A stretch of 64,000 bases of DNA from Bimastos eiseni (taxonomy: Eukaryota > Annelida > Clitellata > Crassiclitellata > Lumbricidae). The notes below the pieces were generated by a model. That model searched no databases. It was not told where the DNA came from and saw nothing but the letters and a program-made list of their open reading frames with translations. The stretch is from positions 29,500,623 through 29,564,622 of the forward strand of contig OY365814.1 in NCBI GenBank assembly GCA_959347315.1. Direction: 5' to 3'. The stretch's first letter is position 1. Each line of letters opens with the position of its first letter. Made by a program: the position numbers and the translations under genes. Below are positions 45,984-57,017 of the stretch, in pieces.

Positions 45984-47015
45984 CAGAGGTGCAAAATCAA
46001 GATTTTAAAATGAAAAGTTGTTTTTTGGTTTTATTTGGTTTTTGGTTTTGAGTTCCTTTTGGATTTTGTCACAACAGATTTGTTATAAAAAGCACTAAAC
46101 ATAGCATGAAAATGAACTCCCAACTCTTTTTTAGAATTAATTTAGTTTGATTTCGGACTGAATAACACACAATTAGTAATATAATAGTAGGGTAAAGTAG
46201 GTCTACTGAGCACCTTTGATTATTTCACTTAATCAGCATAGACGGTGGCGCCACTCAGTGAATATCCGTTGTAGTAACAACAAGCATGTCCGAGAACGTT
46301 ACAAGAGTTTTTAAATTCCTTTTTTCACAGAATACTAGTGCTTTAGAACAAAACTCTGTAAAAACTTATTATTCTCTTTTCGTAAATAATCGAGAACTTT
46401 GTGTAATTTTTGGCCATGACACAACTACAATTATGTTTAAAATGTGTATTATATCCACTTTATAAATTAGTGAGCGATGATAAGATTTTTAGCTTGTTCC
46501 GTTTTTAATTGTAAGGATTTTTTCTTACGCAGACAGCTTGTTCCGAAATGTGAGCACGATTATCCGCCATATAGGCCCAAGGACCGAATTGTGAGCATGC
46601 TGCGCACATTGCGGCCGCATTGTTTATCGGCAATTGGTTTATCGGAGATTCTGTGGTCTATATTTGGCATTAGTAGGCCAGACTAGGTCCTATGCCGTTT
46701 GTATAACCTGCCTGCGGGCTGCAATATGCGTGAGCATGTAGGTTTACATTACTAACCAAGGTGTGCTCACATTTAATCCGGGTGCCCAAATGCGACATCA
46801 CGTCAATGATTTGCAAATAATTTATAATGCATGTAAAATTGTATAGACATTCATTTGATTTACCTCTTGCACATATCACAAGCTTGTTGCGCTAAATCAT
46901 TTTTCCATAATTTCACATTTTCGTAAAGGTGCTCACATTTGGGTATTTTACTCTAATATCAGGAAATTAAATAAAAACATTTAAAAAAATAAAAATAAAA
47001 ATAAACATCCACCCT
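45984..47015. mobile_element. hAT-like non-autonomous element split by a nested insertion
   Basis: It starts CAGAGGTGCAAAATCAAG at 45984. It is colinear with the element at 51,585-51,900, sharing for example GGATTTTGTCACAACA and ACTGAATAACACACAATTAG. Colinearity stops at 46,187 and resumes at 46,956, which exactly brackets the nested element. The right end near 47,015 is poorly preserved and no target duplication is recognisable. Confidence 0.75.
46190..46953. mobile_element. 764-bp TA-flanked inverted-repeat element nested in a hAT-like element
   Basis: It is bounded by TA dinucleotides (46188-46189 and 46954-46955), where the homologous element at 51.6 kb has a single TA. The ends are imperfect inverted repeats: GGGTAAAGTAGG on the left and GAGTAAAATACCC reading inward from the right. 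Both continue into a shared GAGCACCTTT block. TA duplication points to the Tc1/mariner/IS630 group. The 764 bp contain no recognisable transposase, so the copy is non-autonomous. Confidence 0.82.
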
Positions 47016-47589
47016 ATCCGTCCCTCCACTTTTTACACAGAGGGACAATCTATACGTGTGTTCTCCAAAATATACTCTTCTCATTGGCGTCCCCTACCTG
47101 TCAAGCGAGATCGCCGCCTCTGCTTGTAGCGCACAAGTAACGAGATCTATTTGAATGTATATACTTCACTTCATTAAAATACATACTGCTGCATATTATT
47201 TCTTAGAACTACAATTGGTTTAAGACAGAAACATCTTTAGTTTCCTCCATTCAGTGTTTACACAATCAAAGACTCGAGAAACGCAGGACTGTTAAAGTGC
47301 CTGTATAACGACGTCGACCCGTACCAGAAAATTGCAGTCTGTGTAGGCTCGCAATCTGGCGACAAAGGCTTGGAATGTCGCATTTACATAGCAAATGCAT
47401 TGCGTTTCTTATCAACAAAATCAAAGATTAATAATTGTTTCAGTACTAAAAAATGCAATCTGTAGATTACGACATCGTATTTCAGAGCATCGTATTTCAC
47501 ATGCGCATTAAAGCCCATTGTCGTTCATTTGACATTTAATGTCATCTTAGAGTAAATTTTGAAGAGGATTTGCGGTTAGGTTATCTTGC
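47016..47589. other. no gene recognised
   Basis: AT-rich intergenic DNA without element ends or coding signal. Confidence 0.55.
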
Positions 47590-47660
47590 ATCTTTGGACA
47601 TGGTCTGGAGGTCCTTCACTGGCTCCCTATCCTCCAGTGCTTGCATGGTCAATAATAATA
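47590..47660 (+). mobile_element. very short LINE relic
   Basis: CTTCACTGGCTCCCTATCC reads LHWLPI, matching the same conserved LINE position as at 24.7 and 55.2 kb. Only about 70 bp can be recognised. Confidence 0.35.
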
Positions 47661-48654
47661 AAATCTTAAGATGTCCAAGACTGGTATGCTAACGGAGGGC
47701 TGCCCAGCCAGAAAAAACAAATGGAGAGACTATACACACAAATCTCAGCCTTCAGGTCCTCAAGCTGCGCGATTTTGTTGTATAAAGCTCTGGATCACCA
47801 CAAGAGTAACTGAAAGAACAAGAACATGTCGCACTGTAGGCCCTATTGTAACTGAAACATTATTAAAGCACTAGCACAATGGTTAAGTTATGGTTAAGTT
47901 ATGTGTAGGTTGTGTGTAGGCCTTCTAGGGGCTTGTCGCATTCCGGGATGACGAAGAAACCAGCGCCATAGCAAGATTTTTCTGTAAAAAGTGGGTACAG
48001 CTATTGTGCAGACGGAGGACATGCAACTTTGCTCATGATTTGGTAATTTCCAGAATCATAGAATTTTACACAATGAACCATCCTATAGAATAGTCTAATT
48101 CTAAGAGAACAGCGTAACATTCAAAGTTTTAATAGAAAAGAGGCTTCTAACTTCTTTAAAAAACAGCAAAACAGGAATAAAAACTTCTGTAGTATTCCGA
48201 CGAAAATAACGTTATTCAGACATAAAGACTTATTCAATTGCACTGCACAACACAAAGACGCGGAAGACGAACTGGAACGTCAGCGACTCTACTTCTTTCA
48301 ATACATCTTCACGCTCTGCGTTCTCAGATTTCTTAAAGAATAACACTAAATAGGCCTACAAACAGTACGGCGGAAGGCAATAGAGGACGCGTATATGCAC
48401 CTACAGCAACTTGTATATCAGCACCACTGAATCCAGATGTATCGCCAAATGTACAAGCTCGATATTTCTTCCGTCGGAATTGAATGATATACCGCTCATC
48501 CGGTAGCTACCAGGATGTGCATGAAAGAGAGCGCGCACATATGTCAATACCCGCTGGTTCCGTGACCCATCCGACCTCTACCAATGATGTAAAGATTACG
48601 TTGGATCCAAACGGTCGAGTCACAGGCTCACTGCAGGAGAAACTAAAACAATCA

Positions 48655-48722
48655 ACATAGCCCTCGTCCTTTATCCAGGCTTGGGACTGGCACTGTCCGA
48701 CTACGAACTGTGGCGGAGTTAC
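48655..48722 (-). repeat. dispersed motif, copy e (minus strand)
   Basis: On the minus strand: AACTCCGCCACAGTTCG, AGTGCCAGTCCCAAGCCTGG and ATAAAGGACGAGGGCTATG. It shares the AACTCCGCCA start with copy c. A pyrimidine-rich TTTCAG precedes it, so it could be exonised, but no gene is seen. Confidence 0.6.
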
Positions 48723-48769
48723 CTGAAACAACAATAACATGACGTCTGATTAGTAAAATAGGCGCCAAA

Positions 48770-48890
48770 TTAGACAGCAAATATAGACAACTAATATATT
48801 CAGCAAAATAGACAACTAATATATTCAGCAAAGCAAAATATACAACTAAGCAATCAGCAAAATAGACAACTAAATGGACAGCAAAAATAA
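48770..48890. repeat. short AATAGACAACTAATATATTC repeats
   Basis: Four or five units of about 27-28 bp, each with AAAATAGACAACTAA and CAGCAAA. Confidence 0.75.
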
Positions 48891-48984
48891 ACAGGTCGGT
48901 CGAACAAACGCAAGGCCGAGCGGAAAACGGCCGAACGAAAAAATGGTCGCACGGAAAACGTTCGAGCAACGGGACAAATCATTT

Positions 48985-49865
48985 CGGCTAAAAGAATAAA
49001 TCATTCCTCCCCATAATAAAACCTAGAAATAATTCATTCCTCCCCATAATAAAACTAAATATATTAAATCATTCCTCCCCATAATAAAACCTAATATATT
49101 AAATCATTCCTCGCCATAATAAAGCCTAATATATTAAATCATTTCTCCCAATAATAAAACCTAAAAAATAATTCATTCCTCCCCATAATAAAACTAAATA
49201 TATTAAATCATTCCTCCCCATAATAAAACCTAATATATTAAATCATTCCTCGCCATAATAAAGCCTAATATATTAAATCATTTCTCCCAATAATAAAACC
49301 TAAAAAATAATTCATTCCTCCCCTTAATAAAACTAAATATATTAAATCATTCCTCCCCATAATAAAACCTAATATATTAAATCATTCCTCGCCATAATAA
49401 ACCTAATATATTAAATCATTTCTCCCCATAATAAAACCTAGAAATAATTCATTCCTCCCCTTAATAAAACTAAATATATTAAATCATTCCTCCCCATAAT
49501 AAAACCTAATATATTAAATCATTTCTCCCCATAATAAAACCTAGAAATAATTCATTCCTCCCCATAATAAAACTAAATATATTAAATCACTCCTTCCCAT
49601 AATAAAACCTAATATATTAAATCATTCCTCTCCATAATAAAACCTAATATATTAAATCATTCCGCCCCATAATAAAACCTAGAAATAAATCATTCCTCCC
49701 ATAATAAAACCTAGAAATAAATCATTCCTCCCATAATAAAACCTAGAAATAAATCATTCCTCCCATAACAAAACCTAGAAGTAAATCATTCCGCCCCACA
49801 ATAAAACCTAAAACAATAAATTACTCTTCCCCATAATAAAACCTGAAATAATACAATCTGAAAGA
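48985..49865. repeat. 35-bp minisatellite with two alternating unit types
   Basis: About 25 units. Type 1 is CATAATAAAACCTAATATAT then TAAATCATTCCTCCC (35 bp). Type 2 has CCTAGAAATAATTCATTCC (about 33 bp). Blocks of alternating types repeat as a higher-order unit between 49,000 and 49,450. Confidence 0.95.
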
Positions 49866-50819
49866 ATTAAACCTGAAACAATCAAACCTGAAATAATCAA
49901 ATCTAAAAGAATATAACATTCCTACACCTACAAGAAAATCTGAAAGAATAAGAACACGGCAAAGGTGAGCAATAGTGACCTACGCTTTAACCCTCTGCAC
50001 GGCCTTACCACCTGCCTTACCAGAGACGCCTCCAATCTCGTTACTCCACCTGTGATGAGGAGAGGACCAGTGATTCAGGTGATCGTCGTCTGCATCGAGA
50101 GGACGCCTCGCAGACATCTCTTGCTCCAGTTATTGAACACCTGCAAGAGTATCTGAAAGGTGCATGTTAGCATTAGTGGCCCAGCTTTCGCCCTTCGTAT
50201 GGCCACCATTTCTGCCACCAGTAGCATCCATGGTGTTCACAAAAAGGGCAAATAAAAAACAACACGCTGTGTTGCGTTATCCATCCGACCTCGCTTCCTT
50301 TGCTGCTCCAGTCTCCGAATGCCTGAAAGAACAAGAACATGGTGTATATTACCGTTTGTTGCCCATGCTTTCTGTCCACGTATAAGTTCCATTTCAACCA
50401 CTAGCAATTGTTAAGATTGTAGAGCGACAAACGTGAAACTTTTTGCAGCTGTACCACTTTGTTGAACCCACATATCGCTAGTCTTCGTTGCCGTTGCTTC
50501 GTTCATTCACTCATTCATTTATTCCATCCATTCATTCCACCAATCCATCAATCGACCCACCTATTCACCAACCCAGCCACCCATCCATCCGTTCAAGGCC
50601 ACTACAAGTGAAAGTAAAAATATGAGTTTTTCGGAACAATCTTTTATCGACTTTTAGTCATCTGGTAGATGACGCAATAGATCCGTTTCCTTAACAGGCC
50701 ATTTATTGAAATTGAAATTCTTGAAATTTTATATCGCCCTTCTTTCAACATCCTTTGCTCAGAAGTGCACACGCCTCGGCGGCGAAATCGTAGTTGCACT
50801 GCAGAGCTATTGTGCACGA
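49866..50819. other. no confirmed gene
   Basis: Contains minus-strand sequences with good-looking acceptors (TTGTTCTTTCAG near 50,317 and CACCTTTCAG near 50,155). Each is followed by a similar CTGGAGCA block, suggesting duplicated exons or a repeat. No domain recognised. Confidence 0.3.
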
Positions 50820-50945
50820 AGAACTTGCTCAAGGTCCCTGCACAATGACGGACGCCCTGGACGAGGGTCGAACCCGCTCACTCAGCGCACACACCAGAGT
50901 GTTACGGGCCGACCGCTCTAACCGATCAGCCACCGTGCCACACAT
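50820..50945 (-). mobile_element. tRNA-derived SINE, minus strand
   Basis: On the minus strand the A box is TGGCTGATCGG (50922-50932) followed by TTAGAGCGG, and the B box is GGTTCGACCC (50865-50874). The start GGCACGGTGGCTGATCGG resembles the head at 5.0 kb. The anticodon region is enlarged and unpaired, which excludes a normal tRNA. Confidence 0.65.
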
Positions 50946-51271
50946 TTATGATGTAAACTTGTCAGAGTGGAGCTCATCAAGTTGGTTCGTAGGTAAACGA
51001 TATTTAATTCCATACATTTTTAAAAATTTACTCTTAATTTTTGAGTTTATGTTCGTAAAAATTTGATACATTGCATTTTCATGCAAGCGTGTTATGTATG
51101 CAAAATCTCAGCTCTGTAGATCAACGGAAACATACCGAAAAAAGAGTTGAAAGAACTCCCATGAACCGACCAACGTTCATGACAAATTTTACGCAAGCAA
51201 AGTTAAAGAAAAGAGGGGTAATAAAAAGAACCAGAGTGGACCCTGGGCTACAGCCTTAATCTCTTCTGTGG

Positions 51272-52262
51272 GGCAAGCTTACTTTTAAAATGTGCTATAT
51301 ATTAAGTTTCCTTTTAGACACATAAACGCAAACAGCCTAACATACGCACATAAGCTTATATCAAATATCATAAAAAATTCTCACAGCAGAAAAGAACAGA
51401 GCACAGAAAGGTGCGGAAATATAAAAAAAGACAACATATGATTTTGGAACGTACGACAACTATTAGACATACAAAATGAAACTGATAAACAGAGTAGTTC
51501 GGCCAAGAGTAAACACAAAACTCTGATAATTGGCCATTGCAACATATCGGTGATGGCGTAGCCCAGAAATTGCGCTGTATAATTCAGGGGTGTAAAAAAC
51601 CCAAGATTTAGGAGTGCAAAAAAATCAAAATTTTTAAATCTATAGAGTTGTTTTTTTATGTCTTTCGGGTATATTTGTTTTTTGGGTTTTTAGTTTTTCT
51701 TTGGATTTTGTCACAACAATTCTGTTATTAAAAGCATCCAACACAGCATGAAAAAAGCTCCAACTCGCTCATATAATTAATTTAGCTTGATTTTGGACTG
51801 AATAACACACAATTAGTAATATAATAGTAATATCAGTAAATTGAACAAAAAATATTTTAAAAAACCAAATAACTAAAAAGCCAACATGTTTGCAGCCCTG
51901 CTATATTTGCAGATGGGGAAATACTACTACAAATAAAGGCAAGCTTACTTTTAAAATGTGCTGTATTAAGTTTCCCCTTAAATATATACTTGCAAACAGT
52001 CCAACATACTTACATAAGCTTATGTAAAATATATAAAAAATTTATCACATCAAAAAAGAGCAGAGCACAGAAAGTTGCGGAAATATAAAAAAACTAAAAA
52101 TAATTTTGCTAGACGTAGACATCACAGCATGCATACAAAACGAAACTGCTAAACAAAGTAGTTCGGCCAAGAGTAAACACAAAACTCTAATAATTTGCCA
52201 TTGTAACATACGGTTGATGGCGTAGCCTAGGAAGTGCGCCATATAACTGCAGATGGGGATAA
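51272..52262. repeat. tandem duplication, about 325 bp per copy, first copy interrupted by a MITE
   Basis: Copy 1 occupies 51,272-51,584 plus 51,901-51,925; copy 2 occupies 51,938-52,262. Shared blocks include GGCAAGCTTACTTTTAAAAT, AGTAGTTCGGCCAAGAGTAA and TTGATGGCGTAGCC-like sequence. Identity is about 85% by eye. The 316-bp insertion at 51,585-51,900 is present only in copy 1. No protein was recognised. Confidence 0.9.
51585..51900. mobile_element. 316-bp hAT-like MITE inserted in one copy of a tandem duplication
   Basis: The left end is CAGGGGTGTAAAAAACCC; reading inward from the right, the other is CAGGGCTGCAAACATG. The flanking 8-mers GTATAATT and CTATATTT agree at six positions. The second copy of the host duplication (at about 52,240) is uninterrupted at the same point and serves as an empty site. 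It is homologous to 45,984-47,015. Confidence 0.85.
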
Positions 52263-52286
52263 TAACTCACCCGTGACGAAGGCTTT

Positions 52287-52937
52287 TGGTTGGATTCCTT
52301 GACGAGTTCAGAGTCCCAAAAGAAACGATTTCCATTATCATTGATACACTCCAGAAATATCCAGTTAGAGACGTGGCTAAAGTTAATGCATACACCTTGC
52401 ATACTATATCATACACTAAACACTCAAGATCAAACCTTGACAGATAATGATAGAGATAAAACTCTACCTCGACATAAATTGCATCATTTGTCTGATTGTA
52501 CCATTCCATCTTTCTGACTTTAGTCCCGTCTCCTCTTATCGAGTCCTAAAGACCAATCCAATCAGTCCATGCATCATCTGACGAAAGGTCAATCCTTCGT
52601 TCAACTTTCCGTCAGTCCGTAGTCCATGTCCGACGTCAGTCCTTTTATTTATGTTGCAAGTCCGTTCTCCAGACCGTTAGTCCGTTCGACGGAGCGTCTG
52701 TCCATGCATTTAGCTGTCCATCCGTCCGCTGGTCTGTCTATAGACTGTCGATCCGATTCTTCGTCCGTCTTATCAGATCCCAACCGATCAACACAATTTG
52801 TTCTATCGCATCCAACAGTCAGTCTATCCAGTGCAATCGTCCATCCATCCACGACGATCGTCAACCTGCAGGCAGTCAGTCGTCATTCCGTGCATTTGTC
52901 AAGCCGCCTATCAGACAGTCAAAAAATATGTCAGCCA
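52287..52937. repeat. left arm of a large imperfect inverted duplication
   Basis: The reverse complement of 53,196-53,835 aligns across this arm at roughly 75-80% by eye. Anchors include GTCCGTTCGACGGAGC, ATCATCTGACGAA and GATACACT. The inner part is rich in GTCC and GTCAGTCC. The outer part (52,287-52,500) keeps similar short reading frames in both arms (plus strand here). No known domain is recognised. Confidence 0.85.
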
Positions 52938-53057
52938 GTTTATTCAATCCATGAAATAAAAGAAATTAAAATGAAAAAAATGAAATAAATGGGGAAAAAT
53001 GGGAAAAAAAGAAAAAAAATGAAAATAAAATTGTATTTGTTCCCGTTTAGCCTGTTT

Positions 53058-53162
53058 AGGGAGGTAGGGAGGCAAGGAGGGAGACAGGGAGGGAGGGAGG
53101 GTGGAAGGCAGGGCGAGAGGTAGGCAGGGAGGGAGGGACCCAGGGAGGGAGGGAGGAGGGAA
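53058..53162 (+). repeat. G-run-rich spacer of the inverted duplication (G-quadruplex candidate)
   Basis: About 105 bp made largely of GGGAGG and AGGGAGGG units, with more than twelve runs of three G. It lies near the centre of symmetry between the two arms. The plus strand could fold into G-quadruplexes; the minus strand is polypyrimidine. Confidence 0.7.
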
Positions 53163-53195
53163 TTTTTCAATTATCATTTACTTTTATTTTCATCC

Positions 53196-53835
53196 GGTTG
53201 ATGGCTGACTAATGGATCGACTGCCGGATATGCTGCCGGACGAATGCACGTAGCGACGACCGACTGTGTCGCAGACCGATGATCAACTAAGACGGACGGA
53301 CGATCGCATTAGAACGACTGACTGCCAGATAGGATGGAAGAAACGGTGTGGATCGGTTAGGATAATTTAGGATGGACTCAAGAATGGATCGGCGGGTATC
53401 GACAGGCCAACGGACGGATGAAGAGCTGGATGGATGGACAGATGCTCCGTCGAACGGACAAACGGTATGGGGAACGGATTTACAGAAAGGATAAATGGAT
53501 GGACGTCGGATATGGACTACAAACTGACGGACGGGTGAACGAAGACCGACCGTTCGTCAGATGATGGACTGACTGGGATGGTCCTAAGGACTCGACAGAA
53601 CTAGAGCCAGAAAGACGGAATGGCACAATCAAACAGACAATGTAAAATGCGTCAAGGTGGAGTTAATCTCGACCTCTATCCCCCAAGGTTTAGCTTGTAC
53701 GTTTATCGTATAATGTAACATAGAAGCCATATGCACCAACTTAGACCACATCTCTAATAGGAAATTCTTAAAGTGTATCAAAGCACAGAAATCAAAGAAC
53801 TCACAGAGCCGGCCATACGAGGTGTTAAAGGAACC
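53196..53835. repeat. right arm of the large imperfect inverted duplication
   Basis: Mirror partner of 52,287-52,937, rich in GGAC and GACGGAC. Minus-strand frame 53,629-54,012 stays open through the outer part. Its LIHFKNFLLEMWSKLVH parallels LIHSRNIQLETWLKLMH in the left arm. This could be a decayed exon pair. The arms are separated by a spacer of about 260 bp. Confidence 0.85.
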
Positions 53836-55189
53836 GTTGTTGGCAAGCTTCAGCACAGAAGGCGGCGAACGTTCACAGGTTGCAGTCGGCTGTGCAATGT
53901 ATCCACGGTCTAAAGAAGAAATTAAGGAGTGGCAATTGTTTGTCCCGATCCTCCTGACATCGTATCTACGAAATACAGATGAGCACTCGCGTGTTACAGG
54001 CATCAGTAGCAACGCAATGTTAAACAGTTAAAGAACCATAAACTTAACCCACAAATCAATTGTTCGAAGAAATGGTTTCTTTTTCGAAATTCGAATGAAG
54101 CAATGATTGAGTGAAATGGCAACGCTTAGTAACAGTTAGCTAAGAAGTCAAACCATTGTATTTTAATAAATGTGAACGAACACTGTATGCGAAGGCTCTA
54201 TCTAGCTCTGTGCACTAAAATGTACGACATTTTTACATATTAAAATTGTATCCACTTTAAAACATAATATATAGCCCAATATAGGTTGAGATAAGACAGC
54301 GTGCGAGCTCGAAATGTACACTAGGTACTACACTGGCACTATTACGCTGCGGGCGGTGAAAAGCTACAACCTTGTGCCCTAGGTCGCACCCATTTAGCCT
54401 CCCTACCATAGACGATAGGTGCTTTACTCCCAAGAATTTTGTACAAATTTAAAGCCATTGATAAAACTGCAGCGAAAAGATAAAGTAGAATCAACAGAAC
54501 GCGAACCCTATGCAACAGAATTTCACCTTCGGTAACTAACTGCGGTATGTTAGTTTGTCTACTAAACGAAGATACATAGCCTATATATTATTATATGCCA
54601 ACTGCTGAAAGCAGCAGTAATACAATAACACGGAATGCCCACTGTCCACTTCACAAAGACCAGTTCAATGTATTATCAAAGTTATATCATTAGGCTGGAG
54701 TTAACGTTTTATGGCACTCCTCCATGTGTTGCGATATAATTCTATCTGCCAAGCAAGACGCTTGTTAAAGCCCTTTGCATTTGACTAGACAAGTAATATT
54801 TCTTTCCATACTTGAGTTTCTTCAGACTTGCGTGCTTCGACAAATGTTGCTCCCGTCGCAATCCTCCCCCGTTGAAAGGCCTTGTCCAACTGAACCTTCT
54901 GCTCTCGTCGCAAATGCAAACGTGATAATCAGCTGTCTCTTGCCGCAAAGTACTTTTTCCGGAAAGTGAATGAATCTCCACGTGTGCAGTTATATAGCGC
55001 ATTTATTTGATGGTGCATATAAGTAATTATGTTACCAATTGTTAAAGTTTTGGCTGAACGACTTTGTTTATCAGTTTCCTTTGGATGCTAAAAAGTTGCC
55101 TGATGTATCGTTTAGAATTTTTGCGATATTGACTCAGTAGGCCTACGTCAGTAGCTTACGTAGTCAAATCATGGAAATAGCATTGCATC
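53836..55189. other. no gene recognised
   Basis: Short frames only. 54,742-55,002 (minus) is open for 86 codons but has no recognisable domain, and its 5' end is a LINE-like GCGCTATATAAC tail. Confidence 0.5.
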
Positions 55190-55440
55190 TTATCTATAAC
55201 GTGTCCCACTACGAACATGCTCCTCAGTCCTACTCCACCAGCTGCATTGGCTGCCTACTGAATTCAGAATAAAATTTTAGTCAGCCTGTTTGAACAACAA
55301 AGCCCTCAGCACCAGTACCGCCCTCTGTATTCATGTCCTACTTACTTGTTGCCTTTGATCATCAAGTACAGGTCTTTTAGCTGAGCCACGATGCAGAACA
55401 GCCTGAACAGTCAAAGGCGTCTACACCAGTGTTCCCAACC
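55190..55440 (+). mobile_element. LINE fragment with LHWLP-type motif
   Basis: Near 55,240 the sequence TGCATTGGCTGCCTACTGAATTC reads as LHWLPTEFRIK in one frame, the signature of CR1/L2 ORF2 thumb regions. Remnants of the following segment extend to about 55,430. Frames are broken. Confidence 0.6.
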
Positions 55441-55451
55441 TGAGTTCCTTA

Positions 55452-57017
55452 CAGAGGTGTAACAAGCGGGGGCCGGGGAGGGCAAAGCTCCCCCCCCCAG
55501 TTTTAATGCTCAGTGTGTCCCCCAAATCAGTTCTATTTTATGTTTCTCCAACAACTTTTTATATTTAATGATTAAGGTATTGTGGGTCAATAAATTTCCA
55601 ACAGTTCAAAGTTTGTTACTACGATTTGTTCTTACTTTAATGCAGGTACAAAAACTGTCATTTACAAAGCAGACTAATGCATGTTTGATTATTCATTCAT
55701 CTATAATCTAGACCTATCACTTTGTTCCTACCCAAAATACAGAAAATTTCTGACAGTAGAATATTCGTCATTGGCTAAAGAAATAGTCTATTGGTTGGTC
55801 TACAATCATGAAGTCGGGGTTCAGATCCCTGCCAGGGCACAAGTTTGATTGGAAATGTCCGTTGGAACATCCACCGCCTAGCCGACTCCGCTATAATGAA
55901 AAGTTCCTAGCATGAAGTCTTGCGTGGAGCAAGTCTTTCTGGTCTTTCTTCATTATCCATCATCCGGCCAGAGTTTACAATCGTGACCCATGACTTCCAT
56001 TTTTTTTGCAGTCTGAGTATGACAAAAATCGTATCCAGAAAATCCATTTTACGAGTCTGAAGCTATCCCGTTGACCACAATTACTCCGGATATATTGAAT
56101 TATACGAAAAACTCACTCATGTGGAAATTCGCAATACTAAAATAATTAATTATACGAAAAACTCACTCATGTGGAAAATGTGGAAATTTTCAATACTAAA
56201 ATAATTAGCTTTTGATATTGATTGCAATGCGTCAACCAAGTGATCTCACAATAAACGATTGTTAGGCCTACACTGACCTAACCCTTCAAGTGGGAAGCTC
56301 CAAGAGTGAGTAATGAATGGGTTTATACCTTCATATGCAGAGGCCATGGCAGTTATGTAGTAAGTACTTCAAATATTCTTAGCAATCTCAAGGTTAGCTC
56401 AAGTACTGCTCTTCCACCTATATCCCGACATTTTTAACCAATTAACAATTTGCTTATTGAATTTTGACATTTGCCTTGTTATCACCAGCCAAATTTACTC
56501 GACCATCTTATGACCACATTATAGTTGTTTGTAGTCTTTGATTAAACATGAAATCCTAATAAAAACTCTGGCATATTAAGTAAGTAATTGTGAAGGTGCT
56601 CGAGAAATATCTGTATACATGCATATCAAATATTAGATCTAAATAACTTATACGTTGACATGAATCTTGTGGCAAGTTAGAGCCGAAATTCATTTGGCAT
56701 CCAGTCCATTCGCTGTTGCAATGACCATGTTACCAGCCTCATGACGATGGGAAAGACTAATATGCATGCAATTTTACTGTATATTGTACAAAATAGTATG
56801 CCTACTTTATACTGTATACTTTAAAAGCATCTTGCATATCTCATTTCTGTGGAGTAATTATGATAAGATGACTTTTGTTAACATAATTTGTGCCTCCCAT
56901 ATTTCAAATTTCTGGGTGGGCAAAATTCAAAAGTGGGGGGGGGCAAAAATGTTTGCGCTTGGCGAAATATTTTACAAATTATGCCCCTCAACTTTTCAAA
57001 ACCTTGTTACACTTTTG
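55452..57017. mobile_element. longer relative of the 4.5-kb hAT MITE, opposite orientation
   Basis: The left end CAGAGGTGTAACAAG (55452) and about 100 bp after it match the reverse complement of the right half of the 4480-4774 element. The right part (about 56,870-57,017, ending CTTGTTACACTTTTG) matches the reverse complement of that element's left half. Between them is about 1.3 kb absent from the short copy, including a SINE at 55,795-55,960. The flanks show no matching 8-bp duplication. Either this is an old insertion-loaded copy or a longer parental form. No transposase ORF was found. Confidence 0.7.
55795..55960 (+). mobile_element. SINE family B, partial copy
   Basis: CTATTGGTTGG (A-box-like) is followed by GGGGTTCAGATCCCTGCCAG (B box). 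That pairing closely matches the copy at 27.57 kb. The downstream body is diverged but keeps AGCATGAAGTC. It lies inside the long hAT relative at 55,452-57,017. Confidence 0.55.

Noticed and set aside
50820..50945. Functional tRNA gene on the minus strand
   Set aside because: Good A and B boxes, but the intervening region does not form an anticodon arm.
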